Made by a program: the position numbers and the translations under genes. The notes under the pieces are model-generated. The model made no database searches and was not told the origin of the DNA. It saw nothing but the letters and a program-made list of their open reading frames with translations. Below are positions 38,110 through 46,369 of a DNA stretch of 64,000 nt, one piece after another. Source of the stretch: Flavobacterium enshiense DK69 (GTDB lineage Bacteria; Bacteroidota; Bacteroidia; Flavobacteriales; Flavobacteriaceae); assembly GCF_000498495.1 (NCBI RefSeq), contig NZ_AVCS01000009.1, positions 310,001-374,000 on the forward strand, written 5' to 3'. Position 1 is the first letter of the stretch. Each line of letters begins with the position of its first letter.

Positions 38110-38125
38110 TATGATTTAAGTCATA
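38110..38125 (+). promoter_or_regulatory. Crp/Fnr-type site of the ric-nrdDG operon
   Basis: TATGA-TTTAAG-TCATA is a perfect palindrome (extended to ATATGA/TCATAT). The -7-like box TAATATTG (38148-38155) begins after a 22-base gap, so the site centre is near -41. It lies between the divergent nadA and ric genes. Confidence 0.7.
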
Positions 38126-38178
38126 TAATCAGGCTTGCTTATCGAAGTAATATTGTATAAACATTAAAAAGAAATATT

Positions 38179-38904
38179 ATGAAAACACAAGAAAATACAA
38201 TTGGCGAATTTGTAGCTCAGGATTTTAGAACAGCTGCTGTTTTTTCAAAATACGGCATTGATTTTTGCTGCAAAGGACATCGTACTTTAAGTGAAGTTTG
38301 TGAAAAAAAAGGACTTGATCATTCAGAATTGGAAAATGAGATCAACGAGGTTTTGAATCAGAACGATGATACAAATATAGATTATAAATCTTGGCCTGCT
38401 GATTTATTGATCGATTATATCGAAAAAGTGCATCACCGTTATGTGGAAGAAAAAACACCTGTGTTACTGACATTTTTAGATAAATTGTGTAAAGTCCATG
38501 GAGAGCAACATCCTGAACTTTTCGAAATTAATTCTCTTTTTCAAATCACTGCCGGGGCTTTAGCTCAACATATGAAGAAAGAAGAATTGGTATTGTTTCC
38601 ATTTATCAAAAAAATGTGCGATTCCCTGCAGAATAAAACTCAGATAGAACAACCATTTTTTGGGAGTGTATATAATCCAATTGCTATGATGATGGATGAA
38701 CATGACAGTGAAGGGGAACGCTTGAGAAGAATTTCTAAGCTGGCCAATAATTATACACCTCCGGCAGATGGATGTAATACCTATAAGGTGACTTTTGCCA
38801 TGCTTGAGGATTTTGAGAAGGACTTACACAAACATATCCATTTGGAAAACAATATTCTTTTTCACAAAGCAAAAGATTTGGAGCAAAAATTTACGGTTTT
38901 ATAA
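38179..38904 (+). CDS. ric: Iron-sulfur cluster repair di-iron protein (Ric/ScdA/YtfE)
   Basis: 241 residues. An N-terminal ScdA_N domain (about residues 1-60; FSKYGIDFCCKGHRTLSEVC with conserved Cys) is followed by a haemerythrin-like di-iron domain with His/Glu ligands (VHHRYVEEK, VHGEQHPEL, HMKKEELVLFP, MDEHDSEGERL, HKHIHLENNILFH). Ric repairs Fe-S clusters damaged by NO or oxidants and is often NO-induced. It is the first gene of the operon with nrdD, starting 28 bases before it. Confidence 0.94.
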   Translation: MKTQENTIGEFVAQDFRTAAVFSKYGIDFCCKGHRTLSEVCEKKGLDHSELENEINEVLNQNDDTNIDYKSWPADLLIDYIEKVHHRYVEEKTPVLLTFLDKLCKVHGEQHPELFEINSLFQITAGALAQHMKKEELVLFPFIKKMCDSLQNKTQIEQPFFGSVYNPIAMMMDEHDSEGERLRRISKLANNYTPPADGCNTYKVTFAMLEDFEKDLHKHIHLENNILFHKAKDLEQKFTVL

Positions 38905-38932
38905 CTGTTGTATAACATAAAAAGCCTAGAAA

Positions 38933-41023
38933 ATGGAAAAATATGTTATCAAAAGAAATGGCGATTATAAACCGTTTGAGGATTTTAAAATCAAGGACGC
39001 CATAGAAAAAAGTTTTGCCAGTGTTTCAATTCCTTATGACGAACGAGTGTTTGAGGATGTAATGGCTGCTATGCCATACAGTGATGTTTGGGCTGTTGAA
39101 GAAATTCAGGATGTTATCGAAAAACTGTTTTTTGAAAGAGGACATTTTGAAGTGATGCGTTCCTTTATGCTGTATCGCCACACTCGAAAACTGCAGCGTG
39201 AACACGTTCAGGGATTGAATGACGATACCACTTATGTAGACAGCTCACAAACTATTGAAGAATATACGTCCCAAACCGACTGGAGAATTAATGCCAATGC
39301 CAATACTTCCTTTTCCAATGCGGGCTTGGTCAATAATGTAGCCGGTAAAATAATAGCCAATTACTGGTTGGACAAAGTGTATTCCAAAGAAGAGGGCTAT
39401 GCACACAGAAATGGAGACATACACATTCACGATTTGGACTGCCTGACAGGCTATTGCGCTGGATGGAGTTTGCGTGTATTGCTTAATGAGGGGTTCAATG
39501 GCGTTCGGGGAAGGGTAGAGAGCAAAGCTCCGTCACACTTCAGGGAGGCATTGGGGCAAATGGCTAATTTCCTTGGGATATTGCAGAGCGAATGGGCCGG
39601 GGCTCAGGCATTCAGTTCTTTTGACACGTATTTAGCACCATATGTTTTTAAAGATAATTTGACATTTGACGATGTTTTAAAATCCATACGGAGTTTTGTT
39701 TACAATCTGAACGTGCCAGCCCGTTGGGGGCAGTCGCCATTTACCAATATTACTCTGGACTGGGTAGTTCCCGAAGATTTAAAAGAACAGATTCCGACTA
39801 AAAATGACCAGCATCTTTTTGTAAGCTGTAAGGATGAAATTATTCTGAAACGCGCCAAAGAAAGAGGCGTGACTGATGTAACCGAAATGCGTTATGAGCA
39901 TTTTCAGGCTGAAATGGATCTGATAAACAAAGCATACTATACGGTTATGACTGAAGGAGATGCTAACGGACAGCCATTTACTTTTCCAATTCCAACTGTG
40001 AATATTACAGAGGATTTTGACTGGAATGGTGAGAATACCAATCTGTTGTTTGAGAATACCGCCAAAATAGGGTCATCGTATTTTCAGAATTTCATAGGCA
40101 GCCAGTATGTATTGGACGAAAACGGCAATCAGGTGGAAAATCCAAACGCATATAAACCGAATGCCGTGCGCAGTATGTGCTGCCGTTTGCAACTGGATTT
40201 AAGAGAATTGCTGAAACGCGGCAACGGACTTTTTGGTAGTGCTGAAATGACTGGAAGCATCGGCGTTGTAACCATAAACATGGCTCGATTGGGTTATCTG
40301 TTCAAAGGAGAAAAAGAAGAACTTTTTGAGGAATTGGATAAGTTGATGGAAATAGCTAAATCCACTTTGGAGAAGAAAAGAGCCTTTATTCAGGATATGT
40401 ACGATAGAGGATTGTACCCATACACGAAAAGGTATCTTCCGCATTTCAGAAACCATTTTTCTACGATTGGCGTAAATGGAATGAATGAAATGATTCGGAA
40501 TTTTACGAATGATACGGAAGATATTACGACGGTTTTCGGCAATGATTTCTGCATCGAAATTTTGGATTATATCCGTAATCGAATGAAAGAATTTCAGGAG
40601 GAAACCGGAAATCTGTACAATCTCGAAGCAACTCCTGCAGAGGGAACTACGTATCGCTTTGCCAAAGAAGACAAAAAACGTTTTCCTAAAATCCTTCAGG
40701 CAGGAATTGGTGAAAATATATACTATACCAATAGTTCCCAAATTCCGGTGGACTATACAAGGGACCCTTTTGACGCTCTTTTAATGCAGGATGAATTACA
40801 ATGTAAATATACCGGAGGTACGGTACTGCATTTGTACATGAATGAAAGAATCAGTTCTTCTGAAGCTTGTAAGAACTTTGTGAAAACCGTTTTGACGAAA
40901 TTCAAGCTGCCTTATATTACGGTGACTCCTGTGTTTAGTATATGTCCGAAACATGGCTATTTAAACGGCGAACATGAATATTGTCCAAAATGCGATGAAA
41001 TTATAATTGAAAACCAAAATTAG
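38933..41023 (+). CDS. nrdD: Anaerobic (class III) ribonucleotide reductase, catalytic body without glycyl-radical domain
   Basis: 696 residues. An ATP-cone (about residues 1-90, YVIKRNGDYKPFEDFKIKDAI) precedes the class III core (DGIHIHDLDCLTGYCAGWSL-like segment, MCCRLQLDLRELL, MTGSIGVVTINMARLGYLF). The C-terminus has the metal-binding CPKHG and CPKC pairs. It ends in EIIIENQN* without the RVxGY glycyl-radical motif that normally finishes NrdD. That motif is supplied by a separate 54-residue gene 101 bases downstream. It reduces NTPs to dNTPs without oxygen. Confidence 0.94.
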   Translation: MEKYVIKRNGDYKPFEDFKIKDAIEKSFASVSIPYDERVFEDVMAAMPYSDVWAVEEIQDVIEKLFFERGHFEVMRSFMLYRHTRKLQREHVQGLNDDTTYVDSSQTIEEYTSQTDWRINANANTSFSNAGLVNNVAGKIIANYWLDKVYSKEEGYAHRNGDIHIHDLDCLTGYCAGWSLRVLLNEGFNGVRGRVESKAPSHFREALGQMANFLGILQSEWAGAQAFSSFDTYLAPYVFKDNLTFDDVLKSIRSFVYNLNVPARWGQSPFTNITLDWVVPEDLKEQIPTKNDQHLFVSCKDEIILKRAKERGVTDVTEMRYEHFQAEMDLINKAYYTVMTEGDANGQPFTFPIPTVNITEDFDWNGENTNLLFENTAKIGSSYFQNFIGSQYVLDENGNQVENPNAYKPNAVRSMCCRLQLDLRELLKRGNGLFGSAEMTGSIGVVTINMARLGYLFKGEKEELFEELDKLMEIAKSTLEKKRAFIQDMYDRGLYPYTKRYLPHFRNHFSTIGVNGMNEMIRNFTNDTEDITTVFGNDFCIEILDYIRNRMKEFQEETGNLYNLEATPAEGTTYRFAKEDKKRFPKILQAGIGENIYYTNSSQIPVDYTRDPFDALLMQDELQCKYTGGTVLHLYMNERISSSEACKNFVKTVLTKFKLPYITVTPVFSICPKHGYLNGEHEYCPKCDEIIIENQN

Positions 41024-41124
41024 TATGATTATGAAATCGCCATTAACTAATAGTTTGCGCAAGCAAATACCAATGAATAAAAGGCGATAACAAATGTGAC
41101 CGCTAAAAAATAAAATTTACACAT

Positions 41125-41289
41125 ATGAAAACAAAGACTGACCAAATTTTAGAGGAGAATCAGGGTTTAAGGACGAAATGTCTTGTTTATACCCGTGTTA
41201 TGGGATATCACAGACCCGTAGAAAGTTTTAATATAGGAAAAAAAGGTGAACATAAACAACGCACATATTTTAAAGAAGGTGGATGTTAA
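41125..41289 (+). CDS. Separate glycyl-radical domain of NrdD (54 residues)
   Basis: Reads MKTKTDQILEENQGLRTKC, then VYTRVMGYHRPVESFNIGKK, then GEHKQRTYFKEGGC. RVMGYxRP...FNxGKK.E.K.R matches the C-terminal glycyl-radical segment of NrdD (RVCGYLG...RPFNAGKQEEVKRR in E. coli), with Gly27 as the predicted radical site. It is encoded apart from the catalytic body: 101 bases with a hairpin separate it from the nrdD stop codon, and its stop codon overlaps the nrdG start by 7 bases. Together the two parts should make a working reductase. Not an intron remnant, since both parts have normal ends and starts. Confidence 0.82.
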   Translation: MKTKTDQILEENQGLRTKCLVYTRVMGYHRPVESFNIGKKGEHKQRTYFKEGGC

Positions 41290-41960
41290 GTAAACCTATT
41301 TCTGATATTACTCCGTTTACGCTGCTGGATTATCCCGGGAAATCAGCTTGCATATTTTGGTATGCCGGCTGTAATATGAGATGTTCATACTGTTATAACC
41401 CCGAAATTGTTTTGGGAAAGGGACGAGTTCTCTTTTCTGAAGCAATTTCTTTTTTAGATACCAGAAGAGGATTGCTGGATGCCGTTGTTTTAAGTGGTGG
41501 CGAATGTTTGATCCATAAGAACATTCAGGAGCAGATCAAAGCAATAAAAAAAATGGGATATCTGATTAAAATAGATACCAATGGATCCAATCCCGGAATT
41601 TTAAGCCAACTCTTGGAAGAGGGACTTATTGATTATGTTGCACTCGATTTTAAAGCTTTGGATGATAAATACGAAATGATTACCAAGTCAGATCTGTTTT
41701 CGCCTTTTGAACAGTCACTACAGTTGCTGTTGAATTCAAAAGTAACATTTGAGGTGAGAACAACTTGTCATTCCGACTTGCTGGCTTCTTCCGATTTAAA
41801 TAAAATGATTCACTATTTGGATAGTAAAGGGTATGAGGGGAATTTTTATATCCAAGGATTTAGAAATGATAAAGAAACGCTTGGGAAGCTGTCTTCTTCC
41901 CAAGCGATAAACCCTTCAGAATTGTTTTCTTTGCCAAATATCCAATTCGTTATCAGGTAA
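41283..41960 (+). CDS. nrdG: Anaerobic ribonucleotide reductase activating enzyme NrdG
   Basis: A 225-residue radical-SAM protein that makes the glycyl radical on NrdD. The cluster motif is CNMRCSYC (Cys30, Cys34, Cys37), followed by VVLSGGECLIHKNI and KIDTNGSNP. It overlaps the preceding glycyl-radical gene by 7 bases, so translation is likely coupled. A strong 11-bp hairpin (41878-41906, CGCTTGGGAAG / CTTCCCAAGCG) lies inside the coding sequence near its 3' end. Confidence 0.93.
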   Translation: MLSKPISDITPFTLLDYPGKSACIFWYAGCNMRCSYCYNPEIVLGKGRVLFSEAISFLDTRRGLLDAVVLSGGECLIHKNIQEQIKAIKKMGYLIKIDTNGSNPGILSQLLEEGLIDYVALDFKALDDKYEMITKSDLFSPFEQSLQLLLNSKVTFEVRTTCHSDLLASSDLNKMIHYLDSKGYEGNFYIQGFRNDKETLGKLSSSQAINPSELFSLPNIQFVIR

Positions 41961-41974
41961 TTTTAAAATGGTTT

Positions 41975-43786
41975 TTACGCCATTTCTAAGGCAAAAAATT
42001 CAATTTGAGCCAATTCTTTTCGGTATTGTGTCAACTGTCGCTGAACATCCTGCTGAACATCCTTAAAATATTTAGTCGACGAGAAAAGATTTTGATAATA
42101 ATCGATTCCTGCCAGAAGATTACTTTTGAAAGAATTCCATTTTTTTGTCTGCCCTGCTGTTATCTCTCCGGAAAAGTCGCTAATCTCTTTTTTCAGATAC
42201 TCCACATACATTTTCAATTCTTTTACAAATACATGCGGACGGTTTTTATCGGTCATGATATTCCCGTTTCCGTAAATGTGACGAACCATTTCGGCTAACG
42301 ATACTTCTTTGTCAAAATACGCCAGATTTGGTCCAGGGCAAATAACAACGCCCTGCTGTTGGCCTTTTATTTCTATGTCGTTTTCCAGATAAGCGGCATT
42401 TACCAAACCTACGCACAGACAGGATTTTTCAGTAATTGCATTTTTTCTTTTATCAATTTCTGTAGGCGTCAGATCTTTTTCAATAGCTTTTAACTCATCC
42501 AGTTTGATGTCCTGAAATTTTTTGGAAGCGGTACAAAGGCCTTTGTGGTCATATTCTTTGTTTAATGCCAGCAGTCTTTTGGGGCAGGAACTTCCGGCTT
42601 TATTCTGATCGATTCTTTTTTGCTTCCAGAAATCGTTGGATACGCCCTTTACGGAATTAAAGGGAACACCCAGCGGAGAAATATTGCTTAGATAAAAATC
42701 GTCTTCTTTGGCTTTGGCCAATATATTTCTTGTTTCTTTGTCAAGTGAAGTAGCTTCGGGAACCAATAAAAAAGGCGACCCCCAGCCAACGGAATCCAGA
42801 TTGTAATGCTCGAGCAAAAAGTCATGCTCTTCTGCAGTTCCGATGCCTCCCTGAGCGGTGATTTTCAGTTCCATTGGTTCTGTTGGTACATGCAGTTCTT
42901 TTAGTGTTAATGCTTTGATCAAAAGTTCTTGTGCCGATTGGATCAATTGGTCTTTTTTCTCTTTGAATTCTTCCAAAATCGGTCCCATTAAATAACCGTC
43001 TGTGGCAAAAGCATGACCACCGCAATTTAATCCCGATTCAATTCGGTATTCGGAAACCCAAAGTCCTTTTTTAGCAAGGAAATTACCTTGAATCAATGCG
43101 GAACGATAATCGCTGACTTTTAGAATAATCTTCTTTTTCAGGTTGCCGTGCGCATCAGGGAAAAAATCCTTGAAATTTTCAATGTAGCTGAATAGTCTTG
43201 GGTTCATTCCTGCAGAAAACACAACTGATGAATTCAGTTCGCTCTGGGCAAATCCTCTTAATGAGGCGTGGGCATCGTTGAATTCTACCGGTAATTGGGT
43301 GTCATTTTTAAAATTGTCCTTGTCCACTTTTGTCATGATGTTAACATCAATACTGCCGGGCGAGAAATAGTCTTCAAGAAAATTTTGAATGTTTTTCTTA
43401 ATGGTACTTCCTTCATTGATGACCTTTTCCAGGTTGATCTTTAAATCGGAAGTGTTGGGCAGAACGGATATGAAATTTTCCAGTGAAGTTTTATTTTCGA
43501 GCAGTTCATTTTTAAAGTTCTGGAATTTTTCTTTTACCGTATCATTTACCATGTTCAGGTAGGCCGTAATTCTTTTTGCCCTGTAGTCAATGGTTTTTTG
43601 CGTAATTTCCAGATAAGGGATGTTGAATTTATCACAATAAAAAGCCCTCAATTTTTCGAGAATTTCATCATCGGTAATAGCTATTACGGAGGAAATGCCG
43701 TAATGGGCAACACGGATAGGACTGTCAATGGTGTAGGACAGTCCCATTACCGGTATGTGAAAAGTATGTAACTGTTTTGTTTTCAT
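41975..43786 (-). CDS. Unrecognised 603-residue protein, TIM-barrel-like with cysteine cluster
   Basis: Not recognised as a named family. The N-terminus (IPVMGLSYTIDSPIRVAHYG) and the middle (LKITAQGGIGTAEEHDFLLE, then DSVGWGSPFLLVPEATSLD) recall the FMN-binding end of nitronate monooxygenase/FabK-type TIM barrels, but this is only similarity by eye. A cluster of Cys lies in the last third (GSSCPKRLL, GLCTASKK, KSCLCVGLVN), suggesting a metal or Fe-S site. No signal peptide. It has its own Crp/Fnr-like site and ends 14 bases from the convergent nrdG, so it likely works when oxygen is low or NO is present. Confidence 0.55.
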   Translation of the reverse strand: MKTKQLHTFHIPVMGLSYTIDSPIRVAHYGISSVIAITDDEILEKLRAFYCDKFNIPYLEITQKTIDYRAKRITAYLNMVNDTVKEKFQNFKNELLENKTSLENFISVLPNTSDLKINLEKVINEGSTIKKNIQNFLEDYFSPGSIDVNIMTKVDKDNFKNDTQLPVEFNDAHASLRGFAQSELNSSVVFSAGMNPRLFSYIENFKDFFPDAHGNLKKKIILKVSDYRSALIQGNFLAKKGLWVSEYRIESGLNCGGHAFATDGYLMGPILEEFKEKKDQLIQSAQELLIKALTLKELHVPTEPMELKITAQGGIGTAEEHDFLLEHYNLDSVGWGSPFLLVPEATSLDKETRNILAKAKEDDFYLSNISPLGVPFNSVKGVSNDFWKQKRIDQNKAGSSCPKRLLALNKEYDHKGLCTASKKFQDIKLDELKAIEKDLTPTEIDKRKNAITEKSCLCVGLVNAAYLENDIEIKGQQQGVVICPGPNLAYFDKEVSLAEMVRHIYGNGNIMTDKNRPHVFVKELKMYVEYLKKEISDFSGEITAGQTKKWNSFKSNLLAGIDYYQNLFSSTKYFKDVQQDVQRQLTQYRKELAQIEFFALEMA

Positions 43787-43839
43787 TCGTTTGAAATTGT
43801 ATTAAGGATTCAAAGGTTGTAAAATATCAGCATTTAAAA

Positions 43840-43855
43840 GTTGATAAAAGTCATG
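43840..43855 (-). promoter_or_regulatory. Crp/Fnr-type site of the 603-residue protein gene
   Basis: On the minus strand CATGA-CTTTTA-TCAAC: one half-site is perfect (CATGA, with the AACATGA extension seen at norC), the other weak. A -7-like AACCTTTG (43811-43818) begins after a 21-base gap. It also lies at the end of the neighbouring oxidase-like gene. Confidence 0.5.
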
Positions 43856-45182
43856 TTCTGAATTTGTTGCGTATTAATTGTAAAAGTTTAAAAGAGATGA
43901 GGTATAACCCGGTCAGTAAACCGAATCCGAACAACACGAAAACAGCATAGATCCAATGCATTGAATTCTGAAATGTTCCAAAAGAAATGTTTTGGCTGAA
44001 GTAAGTCCAATGTCCTTTTTTAACGCCCAAAACCAATAGAGTGACCCAAAAACAGATAAAAGAAATATGGAAAATTTTGATTCCCTGTTTTATTTTTAAA
44101 AGTACGGTTGCGGTAAACATGAATTCCTTTTCAAGGATGTACGTTATTGATGAAAACAATATAAGCGTGTTTATCCCGATGGTTGTTCCCATGGAATGGG
44201 CTACGGTTATATGAGTTCCGTGCGTGAAAAGGTTTATTGACGGTATGGAAATCAATAAGGCTAAAATAATATTCAGAAACACCCAGAAATCGGCTAAAAT
44301 CATAAACTGGTAAGCAATAAAATTGGCTTTCTTTTTTTCTTTACCAAGATTTTTTTTCCAGTCATAAATGATTGAGAAAAGAATGACCCATTCGGTCATG
44401 CTGATGGCATAGGCAACATATCTGATCCATGGACTTGTCGGTACTATGTAAATGTGGTGTGCCCAGCCAAACATTAAATTGGTTAATCCTAAAAAGTAAA
44501 AGAAAAAGGCTTTTTTTGATTTGGCATAGCTTTCATCACTGCTGATTTTTGACATAACAAATAATGCAGTTCCATATACCAATTGATTCCAGGCGCCCAC
44601 ATACGAGCCGCCAGCTTTCCATTGAATGGCGAAGTTTCGGAGAAAATTATCTCTGAAAGAGGAAAGCAGCCACAAATGCGCTTCTGTGAAATGGAAGATC
44701 ATAAAAACTATTCCTGTTCCCCACATCCAGTAGTACACCGGCCAGGTTTTGAAATTTGGGAGCATGGTTTTGAAATAATTAATGCCTAACAAAATCCATC
44801 CGACAATAATTGGGAAATAAAAATAGGCTGGAAATTCAAGATATTCTTTGCCACCGAAATTATGGGTAACATATGAAATTGCAATTCCGATTCCAGTTAG
44901 CAGAAAAAGCCAGAAATGCCACTGGACAAACTGGTGGTTGAAAAATTTAATTTCCGGATTTTGACTCAGGTAATAGTAAATTCCTCCCATTGCCGATAAC
45001 AGGATCCAGGAAACGACAAACAAAGTATGTAACGGACGTAACGAGTTAAAAGGTAATGTTTCTTTGATGAAATCCGGGACGATGTATTGAAATCCGGCTA
45101 ACAGGCCGCAAAGCAACCCGAGTAGTAATGAAATTAATCCGGTGCCGATAAACAGGAATGCGTATTTTTTAACATTATTCAT
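43851..45182 (-). CDS. Divergent NO-reductase-like haem-copper oxidase subunit I
   Basis: 443 residues from MNNVKKY (an upstream in-frame start at 45266 would overlap the cytochrome gene by 92 bases and lacks conserved sequence). Ten or more membrane helices align by eye with NorB at 54643-56028: RPLHT holds the helix-II haem ligand (His52), AHH the paired helix-VII ligands (His242, His243), and THGTHITVAHSMGTT the helix-X region. Differences from NorB: the helix-VI motif HLWVEGVWE reads GSYVGAWNQ, so the FeB ligand His and both Glu are lost; and the two helix-X haem ligands HxH read H-S-M (His329, Met331). Helix V instead has HFTEAHLW. It overlaps the NorC-like gene by 8 bases. Confidence 0.7.
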   Translation of the reverse strand: MNNVKKYAFLFIGTGLISLLLGLLCGLLAGFQYIVPDFIKETLPFNSLRPLHTLFVVSWILLSAMGGIYYYLSQNPEIKFFNHQFVQWHFWLFLLTGIGIAISYVTHNFGGKEYLEFPAYFYFPIIVGWILLGINYFKTMLPNFKTWPVYYWMWGTGIVFMIFHFTEAHLWLLSSFRDNFLRNFAIQWKAGGSYVGAWNQLVYGTALFVMSKISSDESYAKSKKAFFFYFLGLTNLMFGWAHHIYIVPTSPWIRYVAYAISMTEWVILFSIIYDWKKNLGKEKKKANFIAYQFMILADFWVFLNIILALLISIPSINLFTHGTHITVAHSMGTTIGINTLILFSSITYILEKEFMFTATVLLKIKQGIKIFHISFICFWVTLLVLGVKKGHWTYFSQNISFGTFQNSMHWIYAVFVLFGFGLLTGLYLISFKLLQLIRNKFRT

Positions 45183-45606
45183 AATATTGATCTTTGTATT
45201 TAATGGTAACCCAACCATTGTTTTTGGAATTCGCCTGCAGATTAGGGTAAAAACCGGTCTGGTCAATTTCTTTTAAGAATTGGACCAATTGATTCTTTTC
45301 TTCTTCGTTAAAATGAAATTTAGGCATAGCTTTCACGCCACTGTTAAACATGGCCTTGAGATAATCTTCGCTGGAGATCCTTGAGTAGGCGTTGGTTAAA
45401 TCCGGACCAAGGTATCCGCCAAGCCCATAAATCTGATGGCAGGAATTACAGTTGTTTTTAAGCCAGATATTTTCGCCTTCGATTGCTTTTTTTGACAAAT
45501 GCACTTCGCCAAAATCCGAATCTGAAGTGTATAAAATACTATTGTAGACAAGGAATACTGATACCAGACAAAGTAAAAAAATGGAATATTTCCGATAGTG
45601 TTTCAT
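45175..45606 (-). CDS. NorC-like membrane-anchored cytochrome c
   Basis: 143 residues. An N-terminal membrane anchor (about residues 8-25) precedes one haem-binding motif CNSCHQIYGLGGYLGPDLT, which matches NorC (CMGCHTIMGEGGYYAPELT in norC here). It is the small subunit of the divergent oxidase-like protein, whose gene overlaps its stop codon. A candidate axial Met lies in GVKAMPKFHF. The gene has its own Crp/Fnr-like site. Confidence 0.82.
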   Translation of the reverse strand: MKHYRKYSIFLLCLVSVFLVYNSILYTSDSDFGEVHLSKKAIEGENIWLKNNCNSCHQIYGLGGYLGPDLTNAYSRISSEDYLKAMFNSGVKAMPKFHFNEEEKNQLVQFLKEIDQTGFYPNLQANSKNNGWVTIKYKDQYYE

Positions 45607-45661
45607 AACGAATCAATTTGAATGTTATGTTACAAATTGAATTATTATTCCATGAATCCCT

Positions 45662-45677
45662 TATGATTGCAATCACA
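45662..45677 (-). promoter_or_regulatory. Crp/Fnr-type site of the divergent NOR-like pair
   Basis: On the plus strand TATGA-TTGCAA-TCACA (one half perfect, the other TGTGA on the minus strand). A -7-like TCAATTTG (minus strand, 45633-45640) begins after 21 bases. It abuts the upstream terminator at 45678. Confidence 0.55.
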
Positions 45678-45713
45678 AAAAAAGCGTAAACACTTTTTTG
45701 TTTACGCTTTTTT
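45678..45713 (-). terminator. Terminator after the fasciclin gene
   Basis: A 14-bp perfect stem (AAAAAAGCGTAAAC / GTTTACGCTTTTTT) with an 8-base loop and T run. It separates the fasciclin gene from the NorC-like gene and directly adjoins the Crp/Fnr-like site. Confidence 0.85.
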
Positions 45714-45745
45714 GCTTCCGTGGAAGTGGTTGAATTAATAATAAC

Positions 45746-46297
45746 CTATTTCTGACTCAGGACATCGCCAATTACATGTATAATTCCGTTCGAGGTTTCA
45801 ATGGAGGCGGTAATTTCGGAGCCGTTTACTAAAGTTTTATCTCCTTGTTTCGTAATATTTACTTTGCCGCCCGAAACCATTTCAAATGACTGTCCGTCGC
45901 TCATATAGTCTGTTTTTAAAGAACCTACATAAGTGTGGTACTCTAAAATGCTTTTTAATTTGTCTTTGTTTTCCGGTTTTAACAGATCTTCCACTGTTCC
46001 TTTGGGAAGCTTGTCAAAAGCCGCATTCGTCGGAGCAAAAACGGTAAAGGGGCCTGCGTTGGAAAGCGCATCTACCAAACCCGCCGCTTTTACGGCCGTA
46101 ACCAATGTTGTGAAATCTTTACTTCCGGCTGCAGTCTGTACTATATTTGGCGCCGATGTTTCATCTTTTACGCCGGATTGTCCAACGCTTTCAGTAGCGG
46201 TGCTTTCTGTAGTTGCATCTGGTTTGGTTTCTTCGGCTTTCTTACATCCAATAGCCATGAGTAGACCTGCTAAAACAAAAAATTTAATTGTTTTCAT
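45746..46297 (-). CDS. Fasciclin-domain lipoprotein
   Basis: 183 residues. A lipobox (LLMAIGC, Cys18) and a Thr/Ser/Glu-rich linker lead to one fasciclin (FAS1) domain with FTVFAPTNAAFDKLP and NGIIHVIGDVL. FAS1 domains usually mediate adhesion or binding; the role next to NO-reductase genes is not known. The gene has a perfect Crp/Fnr-like site in front of it and is ended by a terminator. It lies between the oxidase-like membrane protein and the NorC-like gene. Confidence 0.85.
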   Translation of the reverse strand: MKTIKFFVLAGLLMAIGCKKAEETKPDATTESTATESVGQSGVKDETSAPNIVQTAAGSKDFTTLVTAVKAAGLVDALSNAGPFTVFAPTNAAFDKLPKGTVEDLLKPENKDKLKSILEYHTYVGSLKTDYMSDGQSFEMVSGGKVNITKQGDKTLVNGSEITASIETSNGIIHVIGDVLSQK

Positions 46298-46353
46298 AAT
46301 AATAAATTACTTGGTTAGTACTTGTAAAGTAACTGATTATTAGATTGTTTTAC

Positions 46354-46369
46354 TATGAGCGTAATCATA
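46354..46369 (-). promoter_or_regulatory. Crp/Fnr-type site of the fasciclin gene
   Basis: TATGA-GCGTAA-TCATA is a perfect palindrome, overlapping the last bases of the upstream oxidase-like gene. A -7-like TACTTTAC (46324-46331, minus strand) begins after a 22-base gap, which gives the usual -41 placement. Confidence 0.65.

Noticed and set aside
41024-41124. Intron between nrdD and the glycyl-radical gene
   Set aside because: Only 101 bases; the upstream part has a normal stop, the downstream part a normal ATG and no self-splicing intron features fit.
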